64,000 nucleotides of DNA from Chondrosia reniformis (GCA_947172415.1 OX359201.1:6064501-6128500); one strand, 5' to 3'; positions 28,197 to 40,546 are shown, counted from the first letter of the stretch. Notes: generated from the sequence alone by a model not told the origin. Translations and numbers: made by a program.

Positions 28197-31100
28197 ATGG
28201 AGTTTTTGCTAGAAGCAGTCAACAGTTTTGGCGTGAGAAGTGGCAAGCTTGCCTTAAAAAGCAACAGTTTTTCTACTCCATTCTTCTTGCTTCCTACACG
28301 AGGAGGATCTGTTCCTCACGTCACCCAGGATGTCTTGGAGAATTATTCAAATGTCAATTTTCCAAAAGCTGTTCAAATTCCTCTTCCAACTGTGTAAATC
28401 GGTGCTTCCTGAGCTGGGAAAATATTAACTCCCTTAGTTCATTACATATGGGTTACATGTATATACAATATCAATAAGGTTGTACGTTCGATATTAATGA
28501 TTATCTATAAACTGATCACATCTCAGCTTTGACCCCAATATATGTACATACCAAATATGGACATTTGGATGGAGATACAGTGTTCTGCTCTTTCTCCTTC
28601 ACCACTTCATCTGTTCTTGTTTAACTGTAGCTATGAGACACCAGGGACTGAGGTGTTGCAACATTATGGACATGGATTGCACAAGTTTGCAAATTTAGAA
28701 GCAAGTGATATGTTTGATATGTTATGAAAACAAGCTAAAAGTTATTTTAATAATTGTTTTTATATCTAAACATTTCTAAACTTTAATATTAATATAAGAT
28801 ATAGTCTCGTTTGTACACTATGTTCTAGAATGTTCCAGGAATTTTATTTAGTTGTGCTTTATTTATCAGTGTAGCTATACTGTGTACATAATCCATTTGA
28901 GAGTTTCTATATAAATGGTTGCTATATTGAAAATTGGCCTGTACCTTGCACAGGTGGTCAAGGGTATTAAAATGGCTGGACATGAAAGTGTAAAATGGCT
29001 ACCTGTACTGGTAGACTTTTAGTATACTTAAGAATCCTCAGATATTATCAATTTTATCAAATCAATTAGTCGATTGTGTTACTTAACTATTTAGTGAGTT
29101 TTGGGAATATCAGTTTGCCATACTGAAACTGAATGTATAATATTCAAAGTAATTTATACAGGCACTGTATCAATAAGTACATTGCACAACCATCAGTGAA
29201 GGAAGAGTGATTTACATATTTCCTTTGAAAGGAGTTGAATTTCCTTTACATCACCTTCCCTTTTAGAACAAACATCACATGACGCTTCCTTGGGGTTAAA
29301 ATGAATTTAATGATTCTCATATTTGGTTGGACAAGATCTGGACCTATCACTGCTTCCTAGTTCTTCCTGTCTCATGGTCTGTTGCTAGGCAACCCCGACC
29401 TTTCACATAGGAAGCAGTTGTAGAACTTCCACACCTCCAAGACTCAACATTCCCAATTCTGTAGTTTGGTACTGAAAAGTGTTACATTGTATAAATAGTT
29501 GGGTTGTGTTATAAAAATTGAACCTCTTGATAAGGCTTCTGGAGTTAGTATGTATTTTGGGGTGATATTTCATTTGTCTTTCTGATGGTCGTAAATACAC
29601 TTTGTTGCCCATTGCTATATACAGTAAATAAAACTGTATCAAGTTGCTATTCAACATTACCCCAAGCATTTCCGGATGAAATAGACATTCAAAAATATGA
29701 ATGAATGCTTCTATTAACGTTATCCTCAACCGTTTCTGCAGCCATAATTTTCAAAACACATGAATAATTAATACACTATATTTTTCTTACATGCTACATC
29801 TACTTTAGAGTTAAGGCCTATAGGGAACTAAACCTAGTAAGAGCTTTGGATGAGGATACAAGAGTTTTCTCTCCTTCTACTTCTCTTCTTCTCCACTGGG
29901 TCAGACAGCTGTTTCTGGGAATTCCACCCTCTCTCAGTGATCCTGGGAATTTTTGTCTTCTTCTTGATCTTTTGTGAGTCCATGGCTTCTTCCATGAGTG
30001 CCACAAGCTCTACCTATCATTTCCTACATTGTACATGTATCAAGTTTGCCTTGTTTGTCCTCACCTGTTGTTTAGTGTAATGTTTTGTTATAGAGGTACT
30101 TTATGTTCCTTTCGATTCAAGACGAGGCCACACCTCCCCGGCCGGGTTATAACGAGGAAAAGAGTGTCTCCATTTGGACAGGCAGTGGCAGACACAAGGT
30201 TAGCACACAAAACTAGAATTCCTTATATTTCACACTTTAGCTACCTGAAGATTGCTACATATGCTCCAATCATAGCCTAATTGATTATCATTTGATTCTA
30301 GATTTTGAAGATTAGCTCATTGTTATTTAAACTAAAACTGCTCCCAAATCATAGTCTAATTGATGCATCACCCTTTGATGAGATAATTCCTCAGGAGACA
30401 TGAGTAGGTGTAGTAAAGTCAAATGATGATGATAATCTTAGCTTTAAGATTGGCTTTAGATCTTATGTAATTGATGTATTGCATCACATTTTAATCAGAT
30501 AAGTCTTCATATATGCATGATGTACTGATGAAGTATATCATGATACTCTCTTATTGTGTGTATGACAAGCCATATATCCCACTTTTATGCACTGTCTTCT
30601 GTTGTCAATGATGTCAGGTAAATGTCAAGGATTACATGGACTTTGTGAAAGCAAGTCAGGTAGATTGTTTTGAGTCCCTTTGTGACACACCTCCAACAGA
30701 AGAAACAGCTGCCAAGAAGGTCAAGAAATCTGTGGACCGAACTGTCAGGTTTTTAGATGAATCACTTCTTCTTTTGAAAGATTTTGATCAAGTAAGTTTA
30801 GTAACAGTATTTCAGTTAAATTTCCCATTAAAATAAAAATTTTCTTAAAATACAAAAGAAAGTACATTTCCAGAAGCAAAGAATTTTTGCAACTTTTAAT
30901 GTCATTTTCATGTTAAGTAGTTTGTATATATATATATTGGGAATAGGATGAGTCACCATACATTGTCATTGAGTTTCAAGATGCATTGTTTATCAATTGT
31001 ACACATGTAAAAACGAACGCTAAAGACAAAGAAATCTTCACGCTCTTACAATTTCAAATATATACACTGAAAATCCCACACATTTCTTTTTTAGCAACTT

Positions 31101-33385
31101 AATATATTTGGAGCAATAGAAGGAGGCGATATTAAAGATGAAAGGAGACGATCCGCCATTGAGACTTCACAAAGACCCGTAGCAGGTGGGTGGGCAAGGT
31201 GGGCGATTTTCATTTTACCCAATCAATATGCAGTTTAGCCATCCGATTAATTAATTTTTACTTTTGCTGCAAATTTTGTAAATTTTAATGAACTAAATAA
31301 TTGAAATACAAACCCATTTTTAGAGACTATTAAATGAAGAGATATTTTATCATTTAACACAACTACAAGTTGAGTGGGAAATTACCTAATTGTGTAGTAT
31401 TATAGACCTTATCACACACATGGAGCATAGGTACGTACATCCAGGTGTACAAAAACTTCCTAATTATCTGTGAACACGATTATGACTCAGAACTGGAGAT
31501 ATATTGACTGTACCAGTATTTTGTTGTGTGATTTATTATCCCTTGAAAAAGTTCAAAGTTAAGTACTCTTTCAGAAGTTTCACTATTCCCATTGTCTTCA
31601 GAGGTTGTGTTGCTGGAGGTTCAGAGGTTGTGATGATAAAATGTTAGATTCTTTGTGTGTTCATTTATTAATGCATGACAATGTTTAAGAACTACATATA
31701 CATGGGAAAGTTTTCAAACTTTTGTTTTCCAGAATGAATGACACAAACCAGCCAATTGACCTATTTTTGTCTTGTCTGTCCTATGTAAGGATTTGTAATT
31801 GAAGGGGTCAACCAGAAGCTTGCCAAGCAATCAGTTAGAGTCATTACAATGGCTGCAACAGTAAGTTGGTTAATTACTAAACAAACAACCGCTCACCAAA
31901 TCCATTGAAGGCGTCCCCTCAAAGAATTCTACTCCTTCATCATAGAACTCACTCCCAGTGAACAAATTGCGGATTCTCCCAGGAGTAGGATCACCAGGTA
32001 GGCTGCAAGTGAACTTGTGATGGGTAAGGGTGGAATTCCCAGAAACAGCTGTCTGGCCCAGTGGAGAAGAAGAGAGGTAGAAGGAGAAAACTCTTGTATC
32101 CTCATCCAAAGGTTTAGTTCCCTATAGGCCTTTACTCTAAAGTAGATGTAGCATGTAAGAAAAATGGCGTGTTAGATTTTACTTTGTGATCCTAATTTGT
32201 GATCTAAATTTTAGTGTGTCTTTCATCATGAACTTGTAATCTAATTGAGGCTTTCCATTTTGTTATACAGAAGATATTTTCACAGCTATTGAATCTGGAA
32301 TTGATGTTTTCGATGGATCGTATCCTAAATTACCAAGTCTAGAATTATTAGAAACTCAGTTTAATAGAATTTGTGCTTGTTACTGATGTAGAGTTAACCA
32401 ACGCATGTGTCCTCCTGCACATCACTTGTGCATTAATGGAATACATTCTTTAGTTCATTATATTAGTGCATTCATGCTTGAAGTGGTGCAAATGTGCAAA
32501 CTTCCATAACATACACTTCTAAGGTATCCCCATGTGTGTACTGCTAGAGGTCACGCCATACACTGGTCTACTGAAGGAAGTTTGGCCAATGATCTTGATC
32601 CTCAGCTGGGTTGTTTCATTGACCTCAACTGTGAGAAGTTTTCAGATGATCTAACTCCTTTATTAGCTGGCTGCAGTTGCTATACCTGCACCAAATTTAC
32701 CAGAAGCTATGTCCATCATCTCTTAGCAACAAGAGAACTCCTAGCCTCTGTGCTGCTGATGATGTAAGAGTGCCAGTTATATCATTCCAATAGGCATGCC
32801 TATTAGCCATTTATGTTGCAGATACACTTAATTGGGCTGTCTTTATGAGCCATCCTATCCACCTCATCCCTGAAGAATGTGGCACAACAGAGATTATCTG
32901 ATTGCTTGTTATCTTAACATGAAACTCATCACTGTACAGTTCCTTCTATTCCTATAGCATGTTTACAGACATATTGACCTGGTATTTCATTGTTACACAT
33001 GTTCCCCTAATATTACCATTACTTATAAGCTCCCATTAGAAACTGCTCACTAATAATGCATGCCCTACATTACTCAGGTTTCACAGCTGTGTCTGGTATT
33101 TGTACACTTGTAGCTACAGCATAACATGAACCAATTTAATGTATCTTGCTGTTGTCTCTAAAGACTATGGTATTAATGCTGTAATCTAATTTTCTGTTTT
33201 GAATGCCCCTGAATTGAATATGTGTGAATTCTCTGATTGATCAAGATAATTTAATATTTTCTCTTTTCCTACTTCCATGCAGTCACAATCTTTATCAGTA
33301 CTCAACCTTCTTTGACCTTCTGAGAAGTGCTTTGAAGAATGATAACTACAGACAGTTTAAAAGTTTATATGTTCCTATGACCTAA
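28197..33385 (+). CDS. QTRT2: Queuine tRNA-ribosyltransferase accessory subunit 2, possibly defective
   Basis: Visible exons: 28197-28393, 28631-28700, 30094-30198, 30618-30791, 31095-31185, 31790-31860, 32271-32319, 32524-32763 and 33283-33385. Family segments: TPFFLLPTRGGSVPH, GHGLHKFANLE, EKSVSIW, KKSVDRTVRFLDESL, GAIEGGDIKDERRRSA, GCFIDLN and the zinc site C-x-C-x2-C...H in AGCSCYTCTKFTRSYVHH. QTRT2 pairs with QTRT1 in mitochondria or cytosol to exchange G34 for queuine in tRNA. Intron 2 has a GC donor (GAA|GCAAGT). Exon 6 ends in phase 0 but the next visible exon (DIFTAIESGIDVFDGS) needs phase 1, and the roughly 25-residue stretch that relatives have between them is not found. The 410-bp gap there contains a repeat insertion. 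All other junctions keep frame. Confidence 0.85.
29790..29990 (+). repeat. SINE-like repeat family R1, full copy in QTRT2 intron 2
   Basis: Ordered blocks: gctacatctactttagag, cctatagggaactaaacct, gagctttggatgaggatacaa, ccactgggtcagacagctg, ttctgggaattccaccct, cagtgatcctgggaat, tcttcttcttgatcttttgtga. Confidence 0.88.
30375..30435. repeat. Half copy of the hairpin MITE family
   Basis: attcctcaggagacatgagtaggtgtagtaaagtcaaatgatgatga corresponds to the right arm of the element at 34797-34918. Confidence 0.6.
31900..32190 (-). repeat. SINE-like repeat family R1, copy in QTRT2 at the missing-exon interval
   Basis: On the minus strand it reads tttagttccctatag in reverse order with ggaattcccagaaacagctg and cccagtggagaagaaga on the plus strand. 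About 120 bp of unrelated sequence (31880-32020) adjoin it. It lies between visible exons 6 and 7. Confidence 0.8.
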
Positions 33386-33535
33386 TTAATTGAACGCAGA
33401 GGTGATTCTAGGGTGACTAACCTCTCACGATGATTTAACCTTTCCGAATGTGTGGGTTAAGGTCACAAACTTTAGACCGCAAGTTAGCGCAGGTAAAGAT
33501 CGGCCCCAAGTCTGCCCACTCTGCTCACGTGATCC

Positions 33536-33542
33536 TATAAAA
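33536..33542 (+). promoter_or_regulatory. TATA-like box with adjacent E-box
   Basis: TATAAAA follows CACGTG by four bases, and both precede the inferred non-coding first exon. Placement is based on motif match only. Confidence 0.4.
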
Positions 33543-34674
33543 TGGAGGCCGTCTGACCTTTGCATAAATTAGTGTGTGCAAGAATAGAAGATGTGGCTCT
33601 TTTGACTAGTCCTTTTCACGCTTGATGAATTTCAAAGTAGATAATCTCAAGTAAGAACATCGACGACTCGTGTGTCTACAGCTGTGTCTGTCTGCAGTGT
33701 TACCTAGCTGTTCGTTGGCGTCATTTCAGACCGTTCATTTAGTCCTGTAATTGTTGCCCTAAGGCTAGAATCCTATTCATGACAAGCAGCAGAATCTAGC
33801 GTTCTGCTGTTACCTCTAATCGGATTGTTCTATTGTAAGCTGTGTTTCAAAGATTACTCTAAGTATGCTACTAGACCTGTCTTAGCGTTACATCGTTCCT
33901 CGGGCGATAGGCTAAGTGGTGTTTTGTCATTCAAAGTAGCGAACTCTTAATTGACTACACCATCTTCACGCGAATACACCTCTCTCTTTCGCGTAAGTGT
34001 TATTTTCTAGAGCGTCTAGGTCGCTTTCCTCCTCGCTAGAAGTAGGCACAGCTGATGATGGTGTACGCTGTACGCGGTTCGTTCTACACGGCACGTGGTT
34101 CATTAAACTTGAAAACGACGGCATGTGAATGGGTTTGTGTATAGTCGAGTAGGAAAGGCCCTTTGTCTTCTTTTGAAAGATAGTCTATTATAACATCTCA
34201 TTAGATTAGAGGTGAATTCTTTCTTTTATGATTCCCGACTTATAGTATTAGGCTTAAATAGCTCAGCTCTAATGCAAGAGAATCAGTTATCCAATGGAGC
34301 TTAGCTCAATTGTAAGAAGTTGCTGTAGATCACTTCATTTTTTTTACACACCATAAAATTTGATAGAATAAAGGCCATAAGATTAATTAGTGGATTGGTC
34401 ATGAAACCGTTTCTGTTGAGTGTAAACATCTTGTTTCACTTGTTGCACTGTGTCACATTGGGAATCACATCGTGGGATGTCACATGATCATTATACAGCC
34501 CTGTTTAGAGGTCAAATTCCTTTAAGAGAGAGAGGAATGATCCCTGTGTACGTGTGTCTCCAACCAGTGTAGTACCAACCTTTTTGTAATTGAGTGATTC
34601 ACATTTCTTGGCCAAGTCAATACTTAACAATGCCATATTCAACCTAGTAGATGAATAATAGGGGACTTTATACT

Positions 34675-34760
34675 ACTGTTATCGTGACTACTACCGTTAC
34701 CGTGACTACTACCGTTACCGTGACTACTATCATTACCATGACTACTACCCTTACTACTAT
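34675..34760. repeat. Trinucleotide-rich tandem repeat
   Basis: Iterations of gtgactactaccgttacc, three to four units with decay (accattaccatgactac). Confidence 0.85.
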
Positions 34761-34796
34761 TGTAAGATCTGAAACTAATCTTAGAGCTGTGATGTC

Positions 34797-34920
34797 TCAT
34801 CCTTTGATTCTGGATTTACCCCACCCACTCATGTCTCCTGAGGATTCAGTTCCATTCACTAGCTCATTGCACTCCTCTGGAGACATGAGTGGGCGGGGTA
34901 AATCCAGAATCAAATGATGA
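34797..34920. mobile_element. Hairpin MITE (complete reference copy)
   Basis: Left arm ctttgattctggatttaccccacccactcatgtctcc and right arm ggagacatgagtgggcggggtaaatccagaatcaaa are nearly perfect inverses around a 40-bp loop with cattcactagctcattgcac. Ends are tcatc/atgatga. No ORF of its own. Partial copies occur near 4130-4340, 30375-30435 and 48515-48545. Confidence 0.8.
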
Positions 34921-35438
34921 AAAATTCTATTAATGATTATTAATGAGAGATATTTCCATGTTGAAGGTGTTTTATGTGTGTAATCATATACAATTCTAAA
35001 CATTTAGAAGATGCTATTATTAAAGTACTTTGTTCTAGTTTTTGAATGGTTAGGGGTTTGGTTTAGTGTATTAAGTGTGTTTTTAATTCAAGCCTCCTTT
35101 TGTAAGCCAAGTTGTGATAACTTCAATTTCCCATCAATGGTATTTCCATGAATGTAATATTACAAAGGGTTAAATGTAGAAACCTTATACTGTAAAGGAG
35201 GCAGGGTGGTATTACTATTAACTATGCTAATTCATATACTTATTTAGTGCTTGTAGTTAATTTGTTAATCTTTCAAGTTATCAGCTCAATGTTTGTACTT
35301 ATTTTATCTGATCAAAAACTGTTTGAGTTAGGGAACAGAATGTATAGCTTCCTCTCCCACTGTGTAAATTTCTATAAATGGTGAGATTCTTTAAGAATTT
35401 CCCACATTTCTTTACAGTCTCTTTTGTCCATTTTGTAG

Positions 35439-36341
35439 GTTGCTACGTACATGTGTTCTGATTTGAGTATGGCTGTACCCCTCTGTGACAACCCACTAAG
35501 CCCCGAAGATCTGTTACCCAATGCTCCTCCTCCCAGCCCCGTTCTCCCTGATAGAAGATTTGAGTTGGATAAACTCCCAAACATCGTAGCCAATGCACGA
35601 TTGCAATTGGAGAGTGCCATTTTCAATCAGTCAATCCCTTCAATCAATGTCTCAAGTCAATCCGCTGACTCTGGTGATGAAATCAATCATGCATTCTTGT
35701 GCTCGGAACAAAGTAGCCGATCAGGAGACCTAGAGAGCAATTTTGAGGACGAGGATTGCATGGAGGTGACTGAATCACACCAGTTTCAGAGAGGTGAAAT
35801 GGTGTCTCCTCCTTTCAGTACACCAATCACTCCCTCGCTGGCCATCACAAGTGGCCCCTACCTACCTGCCAAGCAGGTGACACAGAAGAACTCTCACCTC
35901 CCCCATCAAATGGCCCACTCCTGGCAACCAGGCCACTACACTTCACCCAGAGAACACAAGCCCTTGTCCCAGTCCTGTTCTTTTGGAAGCACTGCTGAGG
36001 AGAAATCCAGACGTAGATCTTTTTCAAAGCGTCGTCACGGTGACAGATACAGTGAGTGTGGGCCAACAGATCTATGCCATAACTATGATGTCATGGATTT
36101 TGAAGTCAACGAAGTTAAAAAGTCATGTCAGGAGTTGGTTGCCGTCACTTCCCGTATAGCCTCACCTTTGGTCTCAGGAACAGCCCAGAATGGAATGCAG
36201 ACATGGAACAGTTCTCCAGGTAATTCTACCCACAGCTGCCTTCTACAACCTCCGACACAAAACAGTCCAGGACAGCACAGATTTAGTGAACCTTTTGCGC
36301 CCTCAACTGTCCCTGATCCCTCCCTGTCTAGGTCTTTATAA
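35439..36341 (+). CDS. Unrecognised Ser/Pro-rich protein, weak FAM53-like features
   Basis: A single coding exon after acceptor tttgtag at 35438. The first ATG in frame is 35451 and a second ATG at 35469 is also usable; 296 residues from the first. The upstream exon appears non-coding, since its short ATG frame ends soon after the junction. The protein is disordered: LSPEDLLPNAPPPSPVLP near the start, an acidic run NFEDEDCMEV in the middle, then a basic nuclear-localisation-like RRRSFSKRRHGD, followed by YDVMDFEVNEVK. The SxS-KRRH next to an MDF motif recalls FAM53 proteins, but I cannot confirm that. No enzyme motif is present. A single-exon CDS with high Ser/Pro fits a short-lived regulatory protein. 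Function unknown. Confidence 0.6.
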   Translation, partial: VATYMCSDLSMAVPLCDNPLSPEDLLPNAPPPSPVLPDRRFELDKLPNIVANARLQLESAIFNQSIPSINVSSQSADSGDEINHAFLCSEQSSRSGDLESNFEDEDCMEVTESHQFQRGEMVSPPFSTPITPSLAITSGPYLPAKQVTQKNSHLPHQMAHSWQPGHYTSPREHKPLSQSCSFGSTAEEKSRRRSFSKRRHGDRYSECGPTDLCHNYDVMDFEVNEVKKSCQELVAVTSRIASPLVSGTAQNGMQTWNSSPGNSTHSCLLQPPTQNSPGQHRFSEPFAPSTVPDPSLSRSL

Positions 36342-36579
36342 TATTTTCATAAGTATTTTTATAAGAGTTGTTCTTGGTTTCTTGGCAACAATCTGTATAT
36401 TTTGTACATGGTACTTGTGTATTTTACCCACGGTAATGAAATGCCACACTGACAGAGATTCTTGTCATTTCATCTTTAACACTTGTTTATATTTTAACAT
36501 GTTTAATTTTGACTTAACCTTTTTGATAGAATTTATGTTTTGTACAAACGTTTGCGTAATAACTCAACTTAGCAATAAA

Positions 36580-37926
36580 ATGGCGGAGTTAGCGGATGAA
36601 GTGAGTCACATTAGAGCGCGTTTGAAGCATGTCAGTACGAAAGTAACGAGAAGCGACGGAAAACAGGTACGACAATTATCTCACTTCACCCGAGTCGACT
36701 CGACACAATACTGCGCGACCACTTCAAAAGAATATATGGTATATCAAATAGTCGGTTATAGTACAATTGTGGAATTAATTTGAGAAAAGTATACATAGCT
36801 GTACATTGCTGTACATTAATATAGTACATAGAGCAATGGATAAATGGCGGAGCTACAGTCGATGAGACTTTACCAGATACACTTGGTTACCTTGTGGATG
36901 CACAGCCAGACGAGGTCGTGGGCACTGCCCTTGAAGGACTACTAATTTCATCACAAGATGTAGCCTTTGACAAGGACCTGATGACATCTCTTGGAGTAAC
37001 ACACATACTGAATGTTGGTTATGGAATAGAGAACGCATTTCCTCAGGTAGGGTATTTCCCTGGTCTCACATGGATATTAGCCAATATAAGTGTTTATATC
37101 TTTTGAATGCGATTGAAGAAGACCCTCGGGGTCGAAACATCCAGCAAACATTTGGAATCATTAGATGTTCAAAAGATAGATTGAGGCACTTTGAAGAATC
37201 CTTTATTAATTGTATTATTGATTATTCACGTGAGGTATTTCCATTGTGATGAGTAGAATTCTCCTAAATATTATATATATTTATATACCTATCAAACTGC
37301 TATAATGTACATGAAGATCCATCCTGTTATATAATAATGTCCTTTGAATATATATGTATGTAGCACTTTGACTACCTAAGAGTAGACATGCTTGATAACG
37401 AGGAGGAGGGTTTGATGCAGAAATATAAGCAATGTGAGGAATTCATCCATCAGGGAAGGATGTCTGGGAAAGTGCTCATTCACTGGTATGCCTCCATTTT
37501 AAAATGAATATTTCAGCTAATGTTGTTATGAGACTTTGAGTGATATTTTAATTCATACTTAGGACAAGTGTATGCTAAAATGTAACTATTAACAATGAAT
37601 ATTTCGTATCAACTGAATTCCTATTAACCAAGTGATTTAAATACATTCAAATGTAGTTTTCAGATTTTCTAAAATTCCTATTAACTGGAGTCATATATAT
37701 CATGTGTTTATTTTTACAAACATACCATAGCAATGCAGGCTGTTCCAGGTCGGTTTCCATAGCACTCTGTTACGTGCTGTACAATGATGATGTTGATCTT
37801 AACACAGCTTTGGAGAGATTGCGCAAGACGCGTCCATCAGCACGGCCTAACAATGGCTTTATGATTCAATTAAGAGAATTAGAACAAAGTCTGAAAGTGT
37901 TTGGCAGAAAAGATGGCAACCAATAG
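36580..37926 (+). CDS. DUSP19: DUSP19-like dual-specificity phosphatase
   Basis: Four exons keep frame: 36580-36666, 36825-37046, 37364-37485 and 37731-37926, giving 208 residues (human DUSP19 217). The N-terminal helix with VSTKVTRSDGK resembles the DUSP19 start. The core LGVTHILNVGYGIENAFP is nearly the DUSP19 sequence. The general acid lies in VDMLDNEEE. The P-loop HCNAGCSRS gives nucleophile Cys144 and Arg150, so the enzyme should be active. An exon boundary splits the catalytic Cys codon (TG|C). DUSP19 acts on MKK7/JNK pathway proteins and as a scaffold. The leader aaaATGGCGGAG is 238 bp from the preceding stop codon. Confidence 0.88.
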
Positions 37927-38421
37927 CACTGGAATGTAGTATATTACATTAATTTGTTAGTGATAATTTTTGTAAAAACAATTTTTATCTTATTTTCCAA
38001 TAGATTGACAGGTTAATTATTATTTGTAAATAATGTTTATAAGTTTGTTTCAAGTTTACTAGTATGTTTTTGATAAAAAAAAGTACCTGTCCATTGGAGG
38101 ATACACGCAAGAAAATGGTAATCCTGTCATTTTTGCACAGAACCTCTAATTTATAAATAGGACTGTGAAGTCAAATTCTAAACTTGAATACTTTTAGCAA
38201 GGCAAGAGTTTAGAGATGTCTTCACCAGATGTCTGTATGTTTAACTGAAGTGGGATGATCACGAATTGTTGTGACAACATTTGATGATTTGAAAGCCGAA
38301 GGCGTGTATACAGACTGGTTTGAATATATTCATTGTTTTATTAACGATATTCATGAGTAATTATGTGACCACACCTAATACACCCAGTGCAGTAATAGAA
38401 AGGAAGAGTAAAAGCTCCAGA
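37927..38421. other. Spacer between DUSP19 and the FN3 receptor
   Basis: 495 bp, AT-rich. It holds the DUSP19 3' UTR and the receptor promoter. An in-frame ATG at 38320 extends the receptor ORF upstream; see that entry. Confidence 0.5.
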
Positions 38422-40231
38422 ATGCGGCTTCCTTCAAATCTATTTCATTTAATAGTTTTACTGTTCTACGATCTAATCAGAGGAGCTACACTCTGTAGGT
38501 ATTAACTATTTTTCTGCGATCAATAAATAATTAATCTCCTTTGACTTTTCAGCAACTGAATACTCTATCTACGAGAAGACATTAGGGTCAACAGAACAGC
38601 TCAATCTGATAATCCGTTGGTCTCACTATCGTGAAAGAGACATATTTTCGGAAATGTTTCAATATGATATAAAGATCCAGTGCAGCAAGGTGTTTTCAAC
38701 AGTGAGTAAATGTTTAAGCGAAATCGCTCCATTTGCGGTCTAAGCTGATGGTTTTGCATGCATTTCGAAAACCTCTCCATTTTGCAGAGCTACACTATTG
38801 GAGAGATGGAAATAGTGGAACCTATACACAATGACACATATCGCTACAAGCTGGAACACGATGGGTTGCCATGCAATACTGCCTGCAATTATACCATCGT
38901 ACTTTCCCCCAACAGTTTAACAGTCAACCGAATCTTTACTACCACAACATTCGGTAAGCCATGTTATCAAATATCTGTGGTACAACCAGTGGTACCTACA
39001 AAAATTCAAGCCTTAAATTAGTTTATTTTCCAGGACAACCAGGAGGACAGAGACTAGATTTGAGTCGATGGATCTTTTCTATTAAAATATTATCTACCTC
39101 CTTATCTATCTATCTATCTATCTAAATTGGTATATAAATGATACTCTTGTACATTTAATTTTTATAGAAATGGCACCATCCTTTCCTCCTGACGTAAGCC
39201 AAAATGCTTATTATATCAGTGAGGATTCAAAACAGCTAGGTATACAATGGAGGGTAAGTGTAACTGTGAATTATTGAGTACTTTGTACTGGAATTATCTA
39301 TTTATCTTTCTCATCATTTCATAGAGAAAAGAAAGTGATATTCTGTGTGGACATGTTGGAATTTGCTTGAGTACCAAATGGGAGCGATTAGAAAATGAAA
39401 TTGCATGTAGTGACACAAGTAACAGAGGATCCCTTGATTTCAGAATTAATGTTCCACAAGGAGGCAATGAGAGCTTAGCACTAGAAATTCAAATGGCTTA
39501 TGTTAGAAATAATATAACAGGGCCATGGAGTGACCCACCAGGTAAGGACTGTCACCTCTCTTAGCATGCAGCACAAACCTATAACTTTATAAGAAGCTCT
39601 ATATTACTTTGCTAATCTAGCTGTCTACTTTGGAGTCTTATATATATATATAGTATATGTATACACTATTATTAATTAGATTGTTAATGTTACTTAGTTC
39701 ATAAGAGGATCCACCTATCTACAACAGTACCTCCGACTGGATCCACTCCAACAGGAACAAATGTTGATGGTAATGAGTGAACAATCCTTTCAAAAGTCTA
39801 AATAAACTTACTTCTTTCTTCTCATCTCTCCCCACAGGCCTATCTATTGGCATAACAGCAGCTAGCCTTACACTGGTTCTGATTCTGCTAACATCTTTGA
39901 CAGTAATTGTTTCTGCAGTAATATACACATGTAACAGGCACAGAAGACGAACAGTGGCTATACTTCAGGTTTGTCACTAATTTTAATGTCACCTGATTTG
40001 ATTATCTTAGCCTGCCATTTGTTTGTTGTTATTGTCTTGTTTACCTTAACTTATTTACTGCCTTATGATCTGAATGTACAGGACTTCAGTCAAATAGCAT
40101 CTCATCTAACACCAGATGATATTTCTACTGTAAACCAGGATGAAAAGACTAATTACACTGGGTCCTCTGTAGATCTCTTAGAGAAACAAAACATATTTAC
40201 CAAAAATAGCCTTTTAGTATTAGATGTGTAA
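38422..40231 (+). CDS. Single-pass FN3 cytokine-receptor-like protein
   Basis: Eight exons keep frame: 38422-38494, 38553-38701, 38788-38953, 39168-39253, 39325-39541, 39728-39769, 39838-39968 and 40082-40231, giving 337 residues. A signal peptide is followed by two FN3-type domains (one across exons 2-3, one across exons 4-5). The second ends NNITGPWSDPP, reminiscent of the WSxWS box of class I cytokine receptors. A short Pro/Thr stalk leads to one helix (LSIGITAASLTLVLILLTS), a CNRHRRR stop-transfer and a tail of about 60 residues. Cysteines are few. Almost all introns are phase 1, typical of extracellular-domain genes. No close family is recognised; it could be a lineage-specific receptor. 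An in-frame ATG at 38320 would give a longer N-terminus with a second hydrophobic stretch. Confidence 0.75.
39100..39125. repeat. (TATC)n microsatellite
   Basis: About six tatc units in an intron of the FN3 receptor gene. Confidence 0.9.
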
Positions 40232-40546
40232 ATTGCTTATTTCCCAATCTCTTTCCTATTTTTTATTGGTGAATTTTTATTAATGGATTAAGAAAGCATG
40301 ATTATTTCACAAAGTTGGTATATACTAATACTGTGGACTATATTTATATGTACTGCATGCCTACATATACCAAGCTAGGCCTAATAAATGAAGCATTTGC
40401 AGACCTACATACAGCATGAAATGATCATAAAGTCAACACATTTAATATATATAATTATAATTACTGTTTAAATTACGAATAGTTTTAAAATGTATATAAT
40501 TACTTGTTATATAAATGACATGTATAGAAAGCCCATAGGCATTGAT

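Larger units (their letters stand above)
33386..35438. other. Upstream region and first intron of the 35.4-kb gene
   Basis: A core promoter is plausible: CACGTG at 33526-33531, TATAAAA at 33536-33542. A likely non-coding exon runs from about 33565 to a GTAAGA donor near 33650. The next 400 bp are GC-richer than the surroundings, with no clear coding frame. The rest is intron up to the acceptor at 35438, including a simple repeat (34675-34755) and a hairpin MITE (34797-34918). Confidence 0.5.
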
